64,000 nucleotides of DNA, taken from assembly GCF_008629695.1 (NCBI RefSeq), contig NZ_VWSH01000001.1, positions 275,990-339,989 of the forward strand. Direction: 5' to 3'. The translations under genes and the position numbers were made by a program. Positions 27,851 to 36,506 of this stretch are shown here, piece by piece (the stretch's first letter is position 1; every line of letters starts with the position of its first letter). The notes below the pieces were generated by a model that was not told where the DNA came from, ran no database searches, and saw only the letters and a list, made by a program, of their open reading frames with translations. Origin of the DNA: Taibaiella lutea. GTDB lineage: Bacteria > Bacteroidota > Bacteroidia > Chitinophagales > Chitinophagaceae.

Positions 27851-29701
27851 TTACTGTTTCACAAACATGCTGCTGCCTTGCCTGCCTTCTTTATCAGTAA
27901 AGCGCATCTGGTAGATGCCTAATGAAAGGCTGCTTACATTCACATTGTCTTTGTGGCCTTTTAATAGGAAATGCAATACTAAGCTGCCCGTGGTGTTGTA
28001 AATATCCAAGACCGTACCTGCTTCCGAATTATCAATGATTACTTCCCGTGTGGTAGGGTTAGGATAGATACTTATGTTCGCAAAGCCCGGAACATTATTA
28101 ATGCCCGTAGGCGGAGGCGGTGTAGGCCCTTGTGCTTTTATTATTTGGCAGGAGGTGTCGCTACCGCAATCGTTGGTGACAAACACGCATACAGTGTAGG
28201 AGCCGGATGCAGTGTAAGTATGCGTTGGATTGGGATTATTGGAAACCGGCGTATTGTCCCCAAAATCCCAACCGATACTTGTATAGGGATTGCTACCAGT
28301 ATAATTAAAGTTGTAAACATTATCTGAATTGGTATAGGTGAATGCGGGTTGCGGGAGTAGGCAATTGCCGAGCTTTACCACCCAATAATCGAAATTTCCA
28401 TGGTTCCCCGAAACATCGCCGTCATTGGATTTTGAATATCCTGCCAATATAAATCCCCCATCTGTTGTTTGCTGAATGGAATGGGCACCATCTACCTCGT
28501 TAGGAATATTATTATAGCCTTCCTGACCGGTTCCGCCCAAACTTTTTTGCCATTGGATGGTTCCGTTGCTATTTAGCTTTACAATCCAATAATCAACATA
28601 GCCATTATTACCGGAAACATCACCATCGTTGCTTGTGCTGTATCCAAACACAATATATCCGCCATCTGTCGTTTGCTGAATCGACTGGGCAAGATCGTTA
28701 CCGGAACCGCCCAATGCCTTCTTCCATTGCAGCGCACCCGCTGTATCCAATTTTATTATCCAATAATCATTTAAATAAGGGCCGTGAAATCCACTCCCTG
28801 CAATATCTCCATCCTGTGAATAAACATGCCCTGCGGCGATAAATCCACCATCTGTTGTCTGGGTAACCGAAGACAAAATATCGGTACCAGTGCCGCCAAA
28901 TGTTTTTTTCCATTGTCTTTCCTGGATGTTGTCCAGCTTTACTATCCAAAAATCCATATTCCCATGATTACCTATAAGATCGCCGTCCACAGAGGATCCA
29001 TATCCGCCCATAATAAATCCACCATCTGCTGTTTGCTTGACCTGGCGTGCGTAATCATAGCTTAGCCCACCCAGGCATAGGCTCCATTCGATAACACCCA
29101 CCGGACTTATTTTCACCATCCAGCCTTCATTTGCCCCATGACTGCCAATGATATCACCGCCATATTCGGATAGCGCAGAACAGCCCAACATATAACCGCC
29201 GTCTGCCAGTTGTTGCACGGAATTGGCAGCCTCGTTACTGAGCCCTCCATAAGTTTTTTGCCATTGAATATTGCCAGCACTATTCAGTTTAACCACCCAG
29301 GCATCGCTATTTCCATGGTTTCCCGAAACATCGCCGTCATTGGAAGTTGTATTTCCTGCAATGATATAACCCCCATCTGCTGTTTGCTGAACGTAAGTGC
29401 CCACATCATCGCCGGAGCCGCCCAACGCTTTCTTCCATTGAATATTACCTGTATTATCAAGTTTTACTACCCACATATCATTTCCCCCATGGTTTCCCGA
29501 AACATCGCCGTCCACGGAAGCCGTATATCCTGCTACAATATAACCCCCGTCTGTGGTTTGCTGAACAGAGTTGGCATAATCATTGCCGGAGCCTCCCAAT
29601 GATTTTTGCCATTGGATTACAGGCACCTGTGCCATTGCTGAAAATGCTTGAATAATCCATAATAGGGAGAATAATACCCGATAGATAAAGCTAGTGCGCA
29701 T
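27851..29701 (-). CDS. T9SS-exported protein with seven beta-propeller-like repeats
   Basis: 616 residues. Signal peptide MRTSFIYRVLF... cleaved near AMAQ. Seven repeats of about 62 residues (residues 30-470) follow the pattern W.K.LGGSG.D.A.SVQQTTDGGY, AGYT.S.DGDVSGNHG and D.WVVKL, typical of delta-60-like propeller repeats. Then a PKD domain (about 475-535, GWDFGDNTPVSNNPNPTHTY) and a T9SS type A sorting domain from ISIYPNPTTRE to the end. Exported to the cell surface; ligand unknown. It sits between the two 16-bp att-like copies, so it may be cargo of an inserted element. Confidence 0.88.
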   Translation of the reverse strand: MRTSFIYRVLFSLLWIIQAFSAMAQVPVIQWQKSLGGSGNDYANSVQQTTDGGYIVAGYTASVDGDVSGNHGGNDMWVVKLDNTGNIQWKKALGGSGDDVGTYVQQTADGGYIIAGNTTSNDGDVSGNHGNSDAWVVKLNSAGNIQWQKTYGGLSNEAANSVQQLADGGYMLGCSALSEYGGDIIGSHGANEGWMVKISPVGVIEWSLCLGGLSYDYARQVKQTADGGFIMGGYGSSVDGDLIGNHGNMDFWIVKLDNIQERQWKKTFGGTGTDILSSVTQTTDGGFIAAGHVYSQDGDIAGSGFHGPYLNDYWIIKLDTAGALQWKKALGGSGNDLAQSIQQTTDGGYIVFGYSTSNDGDVSGNNGYVDYWIVKLNSNGTIQWQKSLGGTGQEGYNNIPNEVDGAHSIQQTTDGGFILAGYSKSNDGDVSGNHGNFDYWVVKLGNCLLPQPAFTYTNSDNVYNFNYTGSNPYTSIGWDFGDNTPVSNNPNPTHTYTASGSYTVCVFVTNDCGSDTSCQIIKAQGPTPPPPTGINNVPGFANISIYPNPTTREVIIDNSEAGTVLDIYNTTGSLVLHFLLKGHKDNVNVSSLSLGIYQMRFTDKEGRQGSSMFVKQ

Positions 29702-29922
29702 AAGTGTGTGTGGTTGTTGGTTAATAAGATTATTTTTCGATATAATTTACCCAGATGCGGGATTCGAAAAATGACAAAAAGCCTTAATCTGAATAGACCA
29801 ATAAATTTAAGTAAGGGTTGGCGGAAATGGCTATCTCGGAGAAAATAATTGCTGCAAAAGTTTTCCTGACCGAATTTGGGTTTTACATGATAAAGTACTA
29901 GGCTGCTGAAGTAACCCTGGAA

Positions 29923-30425
29923 ATGGAAAGGGAGTTGAAAAAATATGCAACAAAATTTCCTCATTTACAATTGTATAAAGAAGCGATTACTGTTGGCTAT
30001 GAAAATCAAACTTATTCCCGCCGGCAGTTGACTGCACCAATAAAACAGCAATTAGAAGAAACAAATCAAAAATCATCAAAAGCAAGGGACCTCTTGCTTT
30101 CAGATCATATTGACCCTAATGATTACAGGACCATAAAAATCGCATGTGAAGAAAAAATTGCACTATTGGAAACCAAGCTTTTCAAATGCAAAAGATGAAC
30201 CAGACTTAAAACCACTCTGCGATATGGCCATATCAAACCTTTCCAACATTGATACAGCATTTAAGAATGGAACTATTGAAGAAAAAGGCGTATTGTTGGT
30301 TCGATGTTCCCCGAAAAAGTGACATATGACGGAACAAGACATCGAACCACTAGAATAAATGAAGCTGTAAAGATTATCTACTGATATGCAGCTCTTTAGA
30401 AGGCAATAAAAAAGGACAAGCTTAG
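29923..30425 (+). pseudogene. Serine site-specific recombinase, C-terminal fragment with frameshifts
   Basis: Frame 29923-30180 encodes the helical region of large serine recombinases of Bacteroidota (LQLYKEAITVGYEN, SKARDLLLSDHIDPNDYRTIK, EEKIALLETKL). A +1 shift near 30180 restores ISNLSNIDTAFKNGTIEEK; a lost A near 30290 restores RRIVGSMFPEKVTYDG and RINEAVKIIY; a third shift near 30383 restores CSSLEGNKKGQA and a stop at 30425. The resolvase catalytic domain and the zinc ribbon are absent upstream. It ends inside the tRNA terminator hairpin, as expected for an integrase beside its attachment site. Inactive. Confidence 0.8.
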
Positions 30426-30446
30426 ATTTCTCTAACTTGTCCTTTT
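30410..30446 (-). terminator. Terminator of tRNA-Lys
   Basis: 16-bp stem with one bulged C (30410-30426 with 30431-30446), loop TTTC; read on the minus strand it ends in U-rich sequence just past the tRNA. Confidence 0.85.
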
Positions 30447-30448
30447 CG

Positions 30449-30521
30449 TGATTCCGCTGGGACTCGAACCCAGGGCCCATACATTAAAAGTGTATTGCTC
30501 TACCAGCTGAGCTACGAAATC
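30449..30521 (-). tRNA. tRNA-Lys (anticodon UUU)
   Basis: 73 nt cloverleaf on the minus strand. Acceptor GATTTCG pairs with CGGAATC (one G-U), D arm AGCTCAGCTGGTAGAGC, anticodon arm ATACA-CTTTTAA-TGTAT with anticodon TTT, T arm CTGGG-TTCGAGT-CCCAG, discriminator A. The CCA end is not encoded. It is the apparent target of past insertions to its 3' side. Confidence 0.97.
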
Positions 30522-30549
30522 AAACCATTGTCCCGTTTCGTTGGGAGTG

Positions 30550-30557
30550 CAAAAGTA
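30550..30557 (-). promoter_or_regulatory. -7 element of the tRNA-Lys promoter
   Basis: TACTTTTG on the minus strand matches TAnnTTTG about 29 bp before the tRNA 5' end. No clear -33 TTG at the right spacing. Confidence 0.5.
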
Positions 30558-30699
30558 GAACATTGGTTTCAAAAAACCTGAACGTTGCAACAATATTTTT
30601 AAATATTTTTTGAGCTAATAAAAGAAGCCTTAATTTAACTGACAATATCAGCTACTAAACCCCTTAATTAAGTAGCTGCAATACATTTTTCCATTTTGT

Positions 30700-30707
30700 T
30701 ACATTTG
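30700..30707 (+). promoter_or_regulatory. -7 element before the 30738 gene
   Basis: TACATTTG matches TAnnTTTG 31 bp before the ATG at 30738. The -33 element is not obvious. Confidence 0.45.
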
Positions 30708-30737
30708 TAGCGATTCTATAATCTTACTTTAAAAAAT

Positions 30738-31448
30738 ATGCCTTTGCTATTTACACGCTTATTTAAACATCTCATTCCCGTATTTCTTTGCCTGTTTACA
30801 TTTAATTATTGCTTTGCCCAACATTTCAATTACGAAAAAGATTATGCTGTAATCCTGAAAAGAACACAAACAAAAAATGACAGCCTGAATTATCTCACAT
30901 TACTGCCTAAGTTCTTAAAGAATGATTCAAAGCTTTCTGTATATGAAACGCTTTGCCTGATGATAGGTTATAGCGGCCTGTCCGATTATAAACCCTTTAC
31001 GGATTTAAAAACAGAAAGATTACTCGTTCAGTTAAATGATTCTGCCAGATATGATATGGTATTAAAGGTCTGTGATACTTTTCTGGCAAGGCATCCATTA
31101 AATCAGGGCGGCATCATCGAGAAGGCTTATGCTTTCTATAAGTTAAACAGGAATGACAGCGCCGCATTTTATAAAGAACAATTTGCACGTATTATGGCAA
31201 CAATGGACTGGAGCAATGATGGAAGAACACCTGAAACGGCAATGTTTGCATTAGGGCCTGATGACGGAAAGAATTTCGCAGATAAATATTATCATGCCGA
31301 AGTTGGCAATACAAGCACCCTTATCAACAATTATGGAAATTATTGCAGCAGCGTAGAAATATTATATAAAAAAGAAGGGAAGCAAAAATCATCCGTTTTT
31401 TATTTTGTACTGCAACATGCCGCAAATACTACCGCACGTAAGCAATGA
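30738..31448 (+). CDS. Exported DUF4919-like protein
   Basis: 236 residues with signal peptide (hydrophobic about 8-26, cleavage after CFAQ). Helical middle part resembling TPR (VLKVCDTFLARHPLNQGGIIEKAYAFYKL) and a C-terminal DGRTPETAMFALGPDDGKNF motif that recalls the DUF4919 family of Bacteroidota. Function unknown; periplasmic location expected. First gene right of the tRNA-Lys, probably host backbone. Confidence 0.6.
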   Translation: MPLLFTRLFKHLIPVFLCLFTFNYCFAQHFNYEKDYAVILKRTQTKNDSLNYLTLLPKFLKNDSKLSVYETLCLMIGYSGLSDYKPFTDLKTERLLVQLNDSARYDMVLKVCDTFLARHPLNQGGIIEKAYAFYKLNRNDSAAFYKEQFARIMATMDWSNDGRTPETAMFALGPDDGKNFADKYYHAEVGNTSTLINNYGNYCSSVEILYKKEGKQKSSVFYFVLQHAANTTARKQ

Positions 31449-31497
31449 TGGCATAAAAACATTAATTTTATCGTGTCGATAATCTCAAAATTTTATC

Positions 31498-31941
31498 ATG
31501 AAAGAAAGCATTGCTCAATTCTTCGATGATTATGCCAGAAGATTTAATGAGTCGCTGCCCGGAGGAGTTGTTGATATTGAAAAAACAGCAGCTTGTTTTG
31601 CAGCAAGTTTTATTGAATCTAATCCTAATAAAATCATCTGTACAAAAAATGACGAAGCTTTTAAAGCTTCCATTCCGCATGGTTTTGAATACTACAGAAG
31701 TATCGGCTTACAATCCATGAAAATATGCTCAAAAGCAATAACTATCCTGGATGATTTTCATGCTTTGGTAAAAGTACACTGGCAATCTTTGTATATTAAA
31801 AAGGAAGGCAATAAAATGGAACTCGGCTTCGACATTCATTATATGGTAAGAAGGGAAAATAACCAGATTCAAATCTTCAGTTACACGTCCGGAGACGAAC
31901 AGGAATTTCTGGAAAAACACGGATTGGTTCCTTATAAATAA
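31498..31941 (+). CDS. NTF2-like (SnoaL-fold) protein
   Basis: 147 residues, cytosolic. N-terminal helices (IAQFFDDYARRFNESLPGGVVDIEKTAACFAASFIESNP) followed by curved beta strands (KAITILDDFHALVKVHWQSLYIKKEG, FDIHYMVRRENNQIQIFSYTSGDE) fit the cone-shaped NTF2-like fold. Relatives bind or isomerise small molecules or are uncharacterised; no catalytic residues can be assigned. Its stop codon lies in a perfect palindromic terminator. Confidence 0.6.
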   Translation: MKESIAQFFDDYARRFNESLPGGVVDIEKTAACFAASFIESNPNKIICTKNDEAFKASIPHGFEYYRSIGLQSMKICSKAITILDDFHALVKVHWQSLYIKKEGNKMELGFDIHYMVRRENNQIQIFSYTSGDEQEFLEKHGLVPYK

Positions 31942-31970
31942 AGCGCATTGTTTCGAAACAATGCGCTTTA
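31939..31970. terminator. 32-bp palindromic terminator shared by convergent genes
   Basis: TAAAGCGCATTGTTTC joined to its exact reverse complement; the stop codon of the plus-strand gene opens the stem. Bidirectional for the genes ending at 31941 and 31985. Confidence 0.88.
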
Positions 31971-31984
31971 TTTTAACTCAGAAA

Positions 31985-33508
31985 TTACAATTTACTGATA
32001 TAGCTTCCAAGCAAATCCTTAAACTGATAACCTTCTGTAAAGCGGTTCTTACCAAGTTTTTTATACTCATATAAGCCCCAGAGTATAAATTCCAAAAGGA
32101 AATAATAATCTTCCTTCGGCGTATCTGCCTGATACTTTTTAAGCAACTCTTTCAATGGTTTTATTGCATCCAATTGCTTTTTGTAGACTTCATCCGAATC
32201 ATCATCCATCAGCTCTAATTCATTTTCGGTAAACCAATCAATCAAATCCTGATAAGGACTTCTTTCCTTTGGGCGTTCCAGTTTCTCTATTTTAGGAAAG
32301 TAAGCAGCAAATAATGTTTTGATTGCATTGCCTATCAAATGTTCTGCAACTGCAGCGGCGCCTTCCTGTTCGCCTTCATACACCAATTCAATTTTTCCGG
32401 TTATTGCAGGAATGATACCCATAAAGTCCGAAAGCCGTACCGTTGTTTCTGTTGTGCCTGATTTCAGCAATCTTCTTTCGGCAGTGCTTAATAGGTTCTC
32501 ATACGCCGTAATACTCATTCTTGCGCTGACACCGCTTTTATAGTCCACAAACTCACTTTCACGCGCCTCAAAACTTATTTGTTCCAACAAATCTTTTGCC
32601 AGAGAAGGAACGTGTATCTTCTCACTTTGATGATTGTCTGCCCCCGCTTCCTGTTCTGTAATCGTCCTTGCTATCTGAATCGTCTCCGGATAATGGGTTA
32701 ATATCTGCGAACCGATTCTGTCTTTTAAAGGCGTTACGATACTGCCGCGATTGGTGTAATCTTCAGGATTTGCGGTAAATATAAATTGCAAATCCAATGG
32801 CATCCTTACTTTGAAACCACGAATCTGAATATCGCCTTCCTGAAGAATATTGAATAACGAAACCTGAATTCTGGCTTGCAAATCGGGCAATTCATTGATT
32901 ACAAAAATGCAGCGATTCGCTCTTGGTATCATACCAAAATGAATAACCCTGTCGTCGGCATAAGAAAGCTTCAGATTTGCTGCTTTAATCGGATCGATAT
33001 CACCAATCAGATCAGCAACAGTCACATCCGGCGTTGCAAGCTTTTCATAAAAACGGTCGTTACGATGCAACCAGTTAATGGGAGTATCATCGCCTTTGGA
33101 TTCAATCACATCTTTTGCAAAACGGGAGATCGGCTTAAAAGGGTCATCATTGATTTCCGATCCTTCGACCACAGGAATCCACTCATCCAGAAGATGAACC
33201 ATAAGCCTTGCAAGTCTTGTTTTTGCCTGGCCACGCAAACCTAAAAGATTGATATTGTGACGGGATAAAATAGCGCGTTCCAACTCAGGGATAACGGTGT
33301 TTTCAAAACCCCAGACACCTTCAAAAACGGTTTCCCCTTTACTGATTTTTGCCCTGAGATTATTCCTTAATTCATCTTTGATATTCTTGCTTTCGTAACC
33401 TGCCTTCTTTAATGCGCCTAATGTTTTTATTTGGGATATATCCATGTCTTTATTTTTCTGTGATGTTTTATTTAATGCGTTTTTTTCTGTTGGTTTCATA
33501 ATCTTCAA
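31985..33508 (-). CDS. AAA+ ATPase, magnesium chelatase ChlI/MoxR-like
   Basis: 507 residues. AAA+ core about 60-340 with Walker A GLRGQAKT (90-97; Ala replaces the usual last Gly), Walker B-like CIFVINELPDL, sensor-1 region FIFTANPEDYTNRGSIVTPLKDRIGSQI. C-terminal helical extension. It is paired with a VWA protein encoded just upstream, the usual arrangement of MoxR/ChlI-VWA chaperone or metal-insertion systems. The start at 33508 overlaps the VWA gene by 41 bp; a later ATG at 33445 (MDISQIKTLG) would follow the VWA stop by 22 bp. No chelatase H subunit or cobalt/chlorophyll genes are near, so chelatase activity is not implied. Confidence 0.85.
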   Translation of the reverse strand: MKIMKPTEKNALNKTSQKNKDMDISQIKTLGALKKAGYESKNIKDELRNNLRAKISKGETVFEGVWGFENTVIPELERAILSRHNINLLGLRGQAKTRLARLMVHLLDEWIPVVEGSEINDDPFKPISRFAKDVIESKGDDTPINWLHRNDRFYEKLATPDVTVADLIGDIDPIKAANLKLSYADDRVIHFGMIPRANRCIFVINELPDLQARIQVSLFNILQEGDIQIRGFKVRMPLDLQFIFTANPEDYTNRGSIVTPLKDRIGSQILTHYPETIQIARTITEQEAGADNHQSEKIHVPSLAKDLLEQISFEARESEFVDYKSGVSARMSITAYENLLSTAERRLLKSGTTETTVRLSDFMGIIPAITGKIELVYEGEQEGAAAVAEHLIGNAIKTLFAAYFPKIEKLERPKERSPYQDLIDWFTENELELMDDDSDEVYKKQLDAIKPLKELLKKYQADTPKEDYYFLLEFILWGLYEYKKLGKNRFTEGYQFKDLLGSYISKL

Positions 33509-34586
33509 AAATCATTTCGCCGAGGCCTTGAATACCGGTATAAAAAGCCTTGCCCTGATTAGCTTCTGTAAAATGGTTTACAAATTGCTGCAGGTAAGGA
33601 TCGCTTGCTATCATAAATGTAGTTATGGGAATATGTAATTTCCTCGCCTGTTGCGCCATGGTATAACATTTATCAACAATATACTGATCAAGGCCGACAC
33701 TGTTTTTATAATAGGTGCCGTCCGGTTCCCTCACACAGCTTGGCTTGCCATCGGTAATCATAAAAACCTGCTTGTTTGTATTTCTTTTCCTTCGAAGTAA
33801 GTCCAACGCAAGCTGCAAGCCCGCTACGGTGTTGGTATGATAGGGCCCTACCTGAAGATATGGCAAATCTTTTATGGCAATCGGCCAGGCGTCATTTCCA
33901 AAAACAAGGATATCGATTGTATCTTTCGGATAGCGTGTAGTAATCAGTTCCGCCAATGCCATCGCTACTTTCTTGGCAGGTGTAATACGATCTTCGCCAT
34001 ACAAAATCATGCTATGACTGATGTCAATCATAAGTACCGTACTCATTTGCGCTTTATACTGCGCATCTTCCACAACAAGATCATTTTCCGTTAATCTGAA
34101 TGCATCTGTACCATTATTGATTTGTGCATTCTTCAGGCTTTCCGTTAATGATATCCTGTCAAGACCATCTCCAAAATGATATTCCCTGAAATCACCGGTA
34201 TGCTCATCTCCACTACCCGAATATTTTGTTTTATGATTGCCTGAACCACTTTTTTTCAGATTACCGAATATCTGGTTCAATGCCTGCTGCCTGATGGAAC
34301 GCTCCGTCTTTGCTGTAATTTTCAACCCGCCCGAACCGTCATCTTGTATTTCTTCTCTTATATAACCCTTCTTCTTCAAATCTTCAATAAAGTCATCAAT
34401 AGTATAATGCTCATCTGTAAGCTTATACTCTACATCCAGCTCCCTCAACCACTCAATCGCTTCATCAAGGTCGCCGGAAGTATGTGTTATTAATTCAGTA
34501 AAAATTTCGAAGAGTTTGTCAAAGGGCGATATGTTGGGTGCTTCATATTGTCGGAATATAAAACCTTTCCTGTTGCCTGTTTCCAT
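33468..34586 (-). CDS. VWA-domain protein partnered with the AAA+ ATPase
   Basis: 372 residues, no signal peptide. C-terminal von Willebrand A domain (about 180-355) with the MIDAS motif Asp188-Ile-Ser190-His-Ser192 (DISHS) for divalent metal, plus ITDGKPSC. The N-terminal 170 residues are helical and charged with a Gly/Ser/Lys linker (about 110-130). Its gene overlaps or abuts the ATPase gene, so translational coupling is likely. MoxR-VWA pairs usually remodel or activate a third protein, here unknown. Confidence 0.85.
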   Translation of the reverse strand: METGNRKGFIFRQYEAPNISPFDKLFEIFTELITHTSGDLDEAIEWLRELDVEYKLTDEHYTIDDFIEDLKKKGYIREEIQDDGSGGLKITAKTERSIRQQALNQIFGNLKKSGSGNHKTKYSGSGDEHTGDFREYHFGDGLDRISLTESLKNAQINNGTDAFRLTENDLVVEDAQYKAQMSTVLMIDISHSMILYGEDRITPAKKVAMALAELITTRYPKDTIDILVFGNDAWPIAIKDLPYLQVGPYHTNTVAGLQLALDLLRRKRNTNKQVFMITDGKPSCVREPDGTYYKNSVGLDQYIVDKCYTMAQQARKLHIPITTFMIASDPYLQQFVNHFTEANQGKAFYTGIQGLGEMIFEDYETNRKKRIK

Positions 34587-34782
34587 AATTACATAAAATT
34601 AGGACATATTGAATGAACCCTCAAAAAATGTTGCCTCTGTTTGGATTGGCATTATTGATGAACTGATAGGGCAATTCAATTTTCATTATTAAATACTATT
34701 TAAAAAAAACTTTAAAAAAATCAGAATTGCATAGGGGTTTGTTTTTGATACTGCGTGTTAGAAGTATAAAACAAACATTAAA

Positions 34783-35766
34783 ATGAAAAAGATTTTCTCT
34801 TTCGCAGTTATTGCTGCCACTTCTGTACTATTTTCAAATAAGGTAAATGCCCAGATGCCTTATAACGTAACTACCCTGAATGAAGCTTATGTTCCGTTGG
34901 CCAATGCTACAAATCTCACCAATGGTATTAAATGGTCGGACACTTCCGAGTTTACCGTTCCATTAGGTTTTAATTTTCAAATGGGTGGCACAGCTATTAC
35001 AAATATCCGTTTAAGTGAAACAAATCTTCTTTTAAATGGCACAAGCGGCACCCAGTCTGGCTTTGGAATGCTTGGTTGTTCATTGCAGGACCGCAATTTT
35101 CTTTCAGGCACACCAGCAAGCCCTATTCAATATACATTAACGGGAAATACCGGTTCCAGGATTTTAAAACTTGAAATTAAAAATGCAGGCTTCACAACCG
35201 AAATGGATATGTTCAGCACGAATGAAGATTTTGTAAATGTGCAGATATGGTTTTATGAAAACAGCAACATAGTTGAATTCCGCTTCGGTGCCTCTTCTAT
35301 AAACCATTTCCAGGAATATTTCCTGCAGAAAGTTCCATTGGGTTATCTCAAAAATCTTGATGTTGAAATGTTCTCTTTTGAAAAATTCTATTGTCTGACC
35401 GGCAATCCGATGAGTCCTGCCATAGATTCCACTAACAATTTAAATACCCCCATCGGTCTGACTGCTTATCCTGCTTCCGGAACAGTGTATCGTTTTAAAC
35501 CTAAAACCGGTAATACAACGGCAATCAATGAAATAGAAAAAGTAAATCTTGGCAATATCTATCCGGTGCCTGCCAATGAAATGCTTTATATTGACAGTAA
35601 AGCAAGCCAATATGAAATCTATTCACTTGCTGGAAACGTTGTATCAAAAGGCAAATTATCAGGCCACGATGCGGTTTCATTGCAACAGCTTAGTGCAGGC
35701 ACTTATGTTATCAGGCTCAGCAATAATAAAAATGAAACAGATACCAGGAAATTTGTAAAACAGTAA
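34783..35766 (+). CDS. T9SS-exported protein
   Basis: 327 residues. Signal peptide (MKKIFSFAVIAATSVLFSN, cleavage near VNAQ). The body (about 25-245) is beta-rich with repeated short strands and no recognised domain. A type A T9SS sorting domain starts at LGNIYPVPANEMLYIDSK and ends TDTRKFVKQ. Surface or secreted location expected. Single gene; role unknown. Confidence 0.8.
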   Translation: MKKIFSFAVIAATSVLFSNKVNAQMPYNVTTLNEAYVPLANATNLTNGIKWSDTSEFTVPLGFNFQMGGTAITNIRLSETNLLLNGTSGTQSGFGMLGCSLQDRNFLSGTPASPIQYTLTGNTGSRILKLEIKNAGFTTEMDMFSTNEDFVNVQIWFYENSNIVEFRFGASSINHFQEYFLQKVPLGYLKNLDVEMFSFEKFYCLTGNPMSPAIDSTNNLNTPIGLTAYPASGTVYRFKPKTGNTTAINEIEKVNLGNIYPVPANEMLYIDSKASQYEIYSLAGNVVSKGKLSGHDAVSLQQLSAGTYVIRLSNNKNETDTRKFVKQ

Positions 35767-35864
35767 AATCTGTCTCTCTTGTAAAAAAACCTTGCAGTAA
35801 GCTCTCTGTAGCTTGCTGCAATGGTCAATTCATGGCAATGCTTTTATTTTAACAGGGCATTGTA

Positions 35865-35872
35865 TATATTTG
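35865..35872 (+). promoter_or_regulatory. -7 element of the sigma/FecR/TonB receptor operon
   Basis: TATATTTG matches TAnnTTTG, 22 bp before the ATG at 35895. The -33 element is not clear. Confidence 0.5.
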
Positions 35873-35894
35873 CCCTCGGCTAAATAAACCATGA

Positions 35895-36494
35895 ATGATA
35901 CCGGCAGGAGGCACAGCAGTCGCTTTTAAAAACATATTCGAACAGGAATACAGCAAGCTTTGCCGGTACGCCCTTACTTTTCTGAACGACAGTCACCAGG
36001 CAGAAGATATTGTACAGGAAACATTTATAAAAATATGGGAACGCAAACAGGAAATTATTGCTTCTCCCGATATGCGTTTTTACCTGATAACCGCAGTACG
36101 CAATAATTGTATTACAGCATTGCGAAAACTCAAAACCCAAAACGTAACCTTTACTGAAAATACACCGGAACCGGAACCTGAATTACATTTTACCACAAGG
36201 CAATATCAGGAAGAAGCAAATGAACAGGCCAGAAAAATTGCGGGTGCATTGGAATTGTTACCACCTAAATGCAAAGAAGTTTTTTTATTGGTCAAAATGC
36301 AGGGCCTCAGCTATAAACAAACGGCCGAAACTCTTGACATATCTGTAAAAACGGTGGAAAACCAAATGGGCAAAGCCATAAAAGTACTGCGCGAAAATGT
36401 ACCTGTACAATTATTGATTTTATCCGGATTGTTATCGTTGCAGGATTTAAGAAAACCTTTCGATTTTTTATGGCAATTAATCTGTTTTAAATAA
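35895..36494 (+). CDS. ECF RNA polymerase sigma factor
   Basis: 199 residues, sigma-70 family of the Bacteroidota type. Region 2 (about 12-80) reads FEQEYSKLCRYALTFLNDSHQAEDIVQETFIKIWE; region 4 (about 120-175) reads LELLPPKCKEVFLLVKMQGLSYKQTAETLDISVKTVENQM. The first gene of a four-gene operon with FecR, a TonB-dependent receptor and a DUF4249 lipoprotein, so it should respond to the receptor's ligand through FecR. An upstream start at 35891 (ATGAATGA) is out of frame. Confidence 0.93.
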   Translation: MIPAGGTAVAFKNIFEQEYSKLCRYALTFLNDSHQAEDIVQETFIKIWERKQEIIASPDMRFYLITAVRNNCITALRKLKTQNVTFTENTPEPEPELHFTTRQYQEEANEQARKIAGALELLPPKCKEVFLLVKMQGLSYKQTAETLDISVKTVENQMGKAIKVLRENVPVQLLILSGLLSLQDLRKPFDFLWQLICFK

Positions 36495-36506
36495 GGCGCT
36501 GCGTTT

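Noticed and set aside
30163-30480. Antisense gene across the recombinase relic and tRNA
   Set aside because: It reads through the tRNA and its terminator on the minus strand; no domain.
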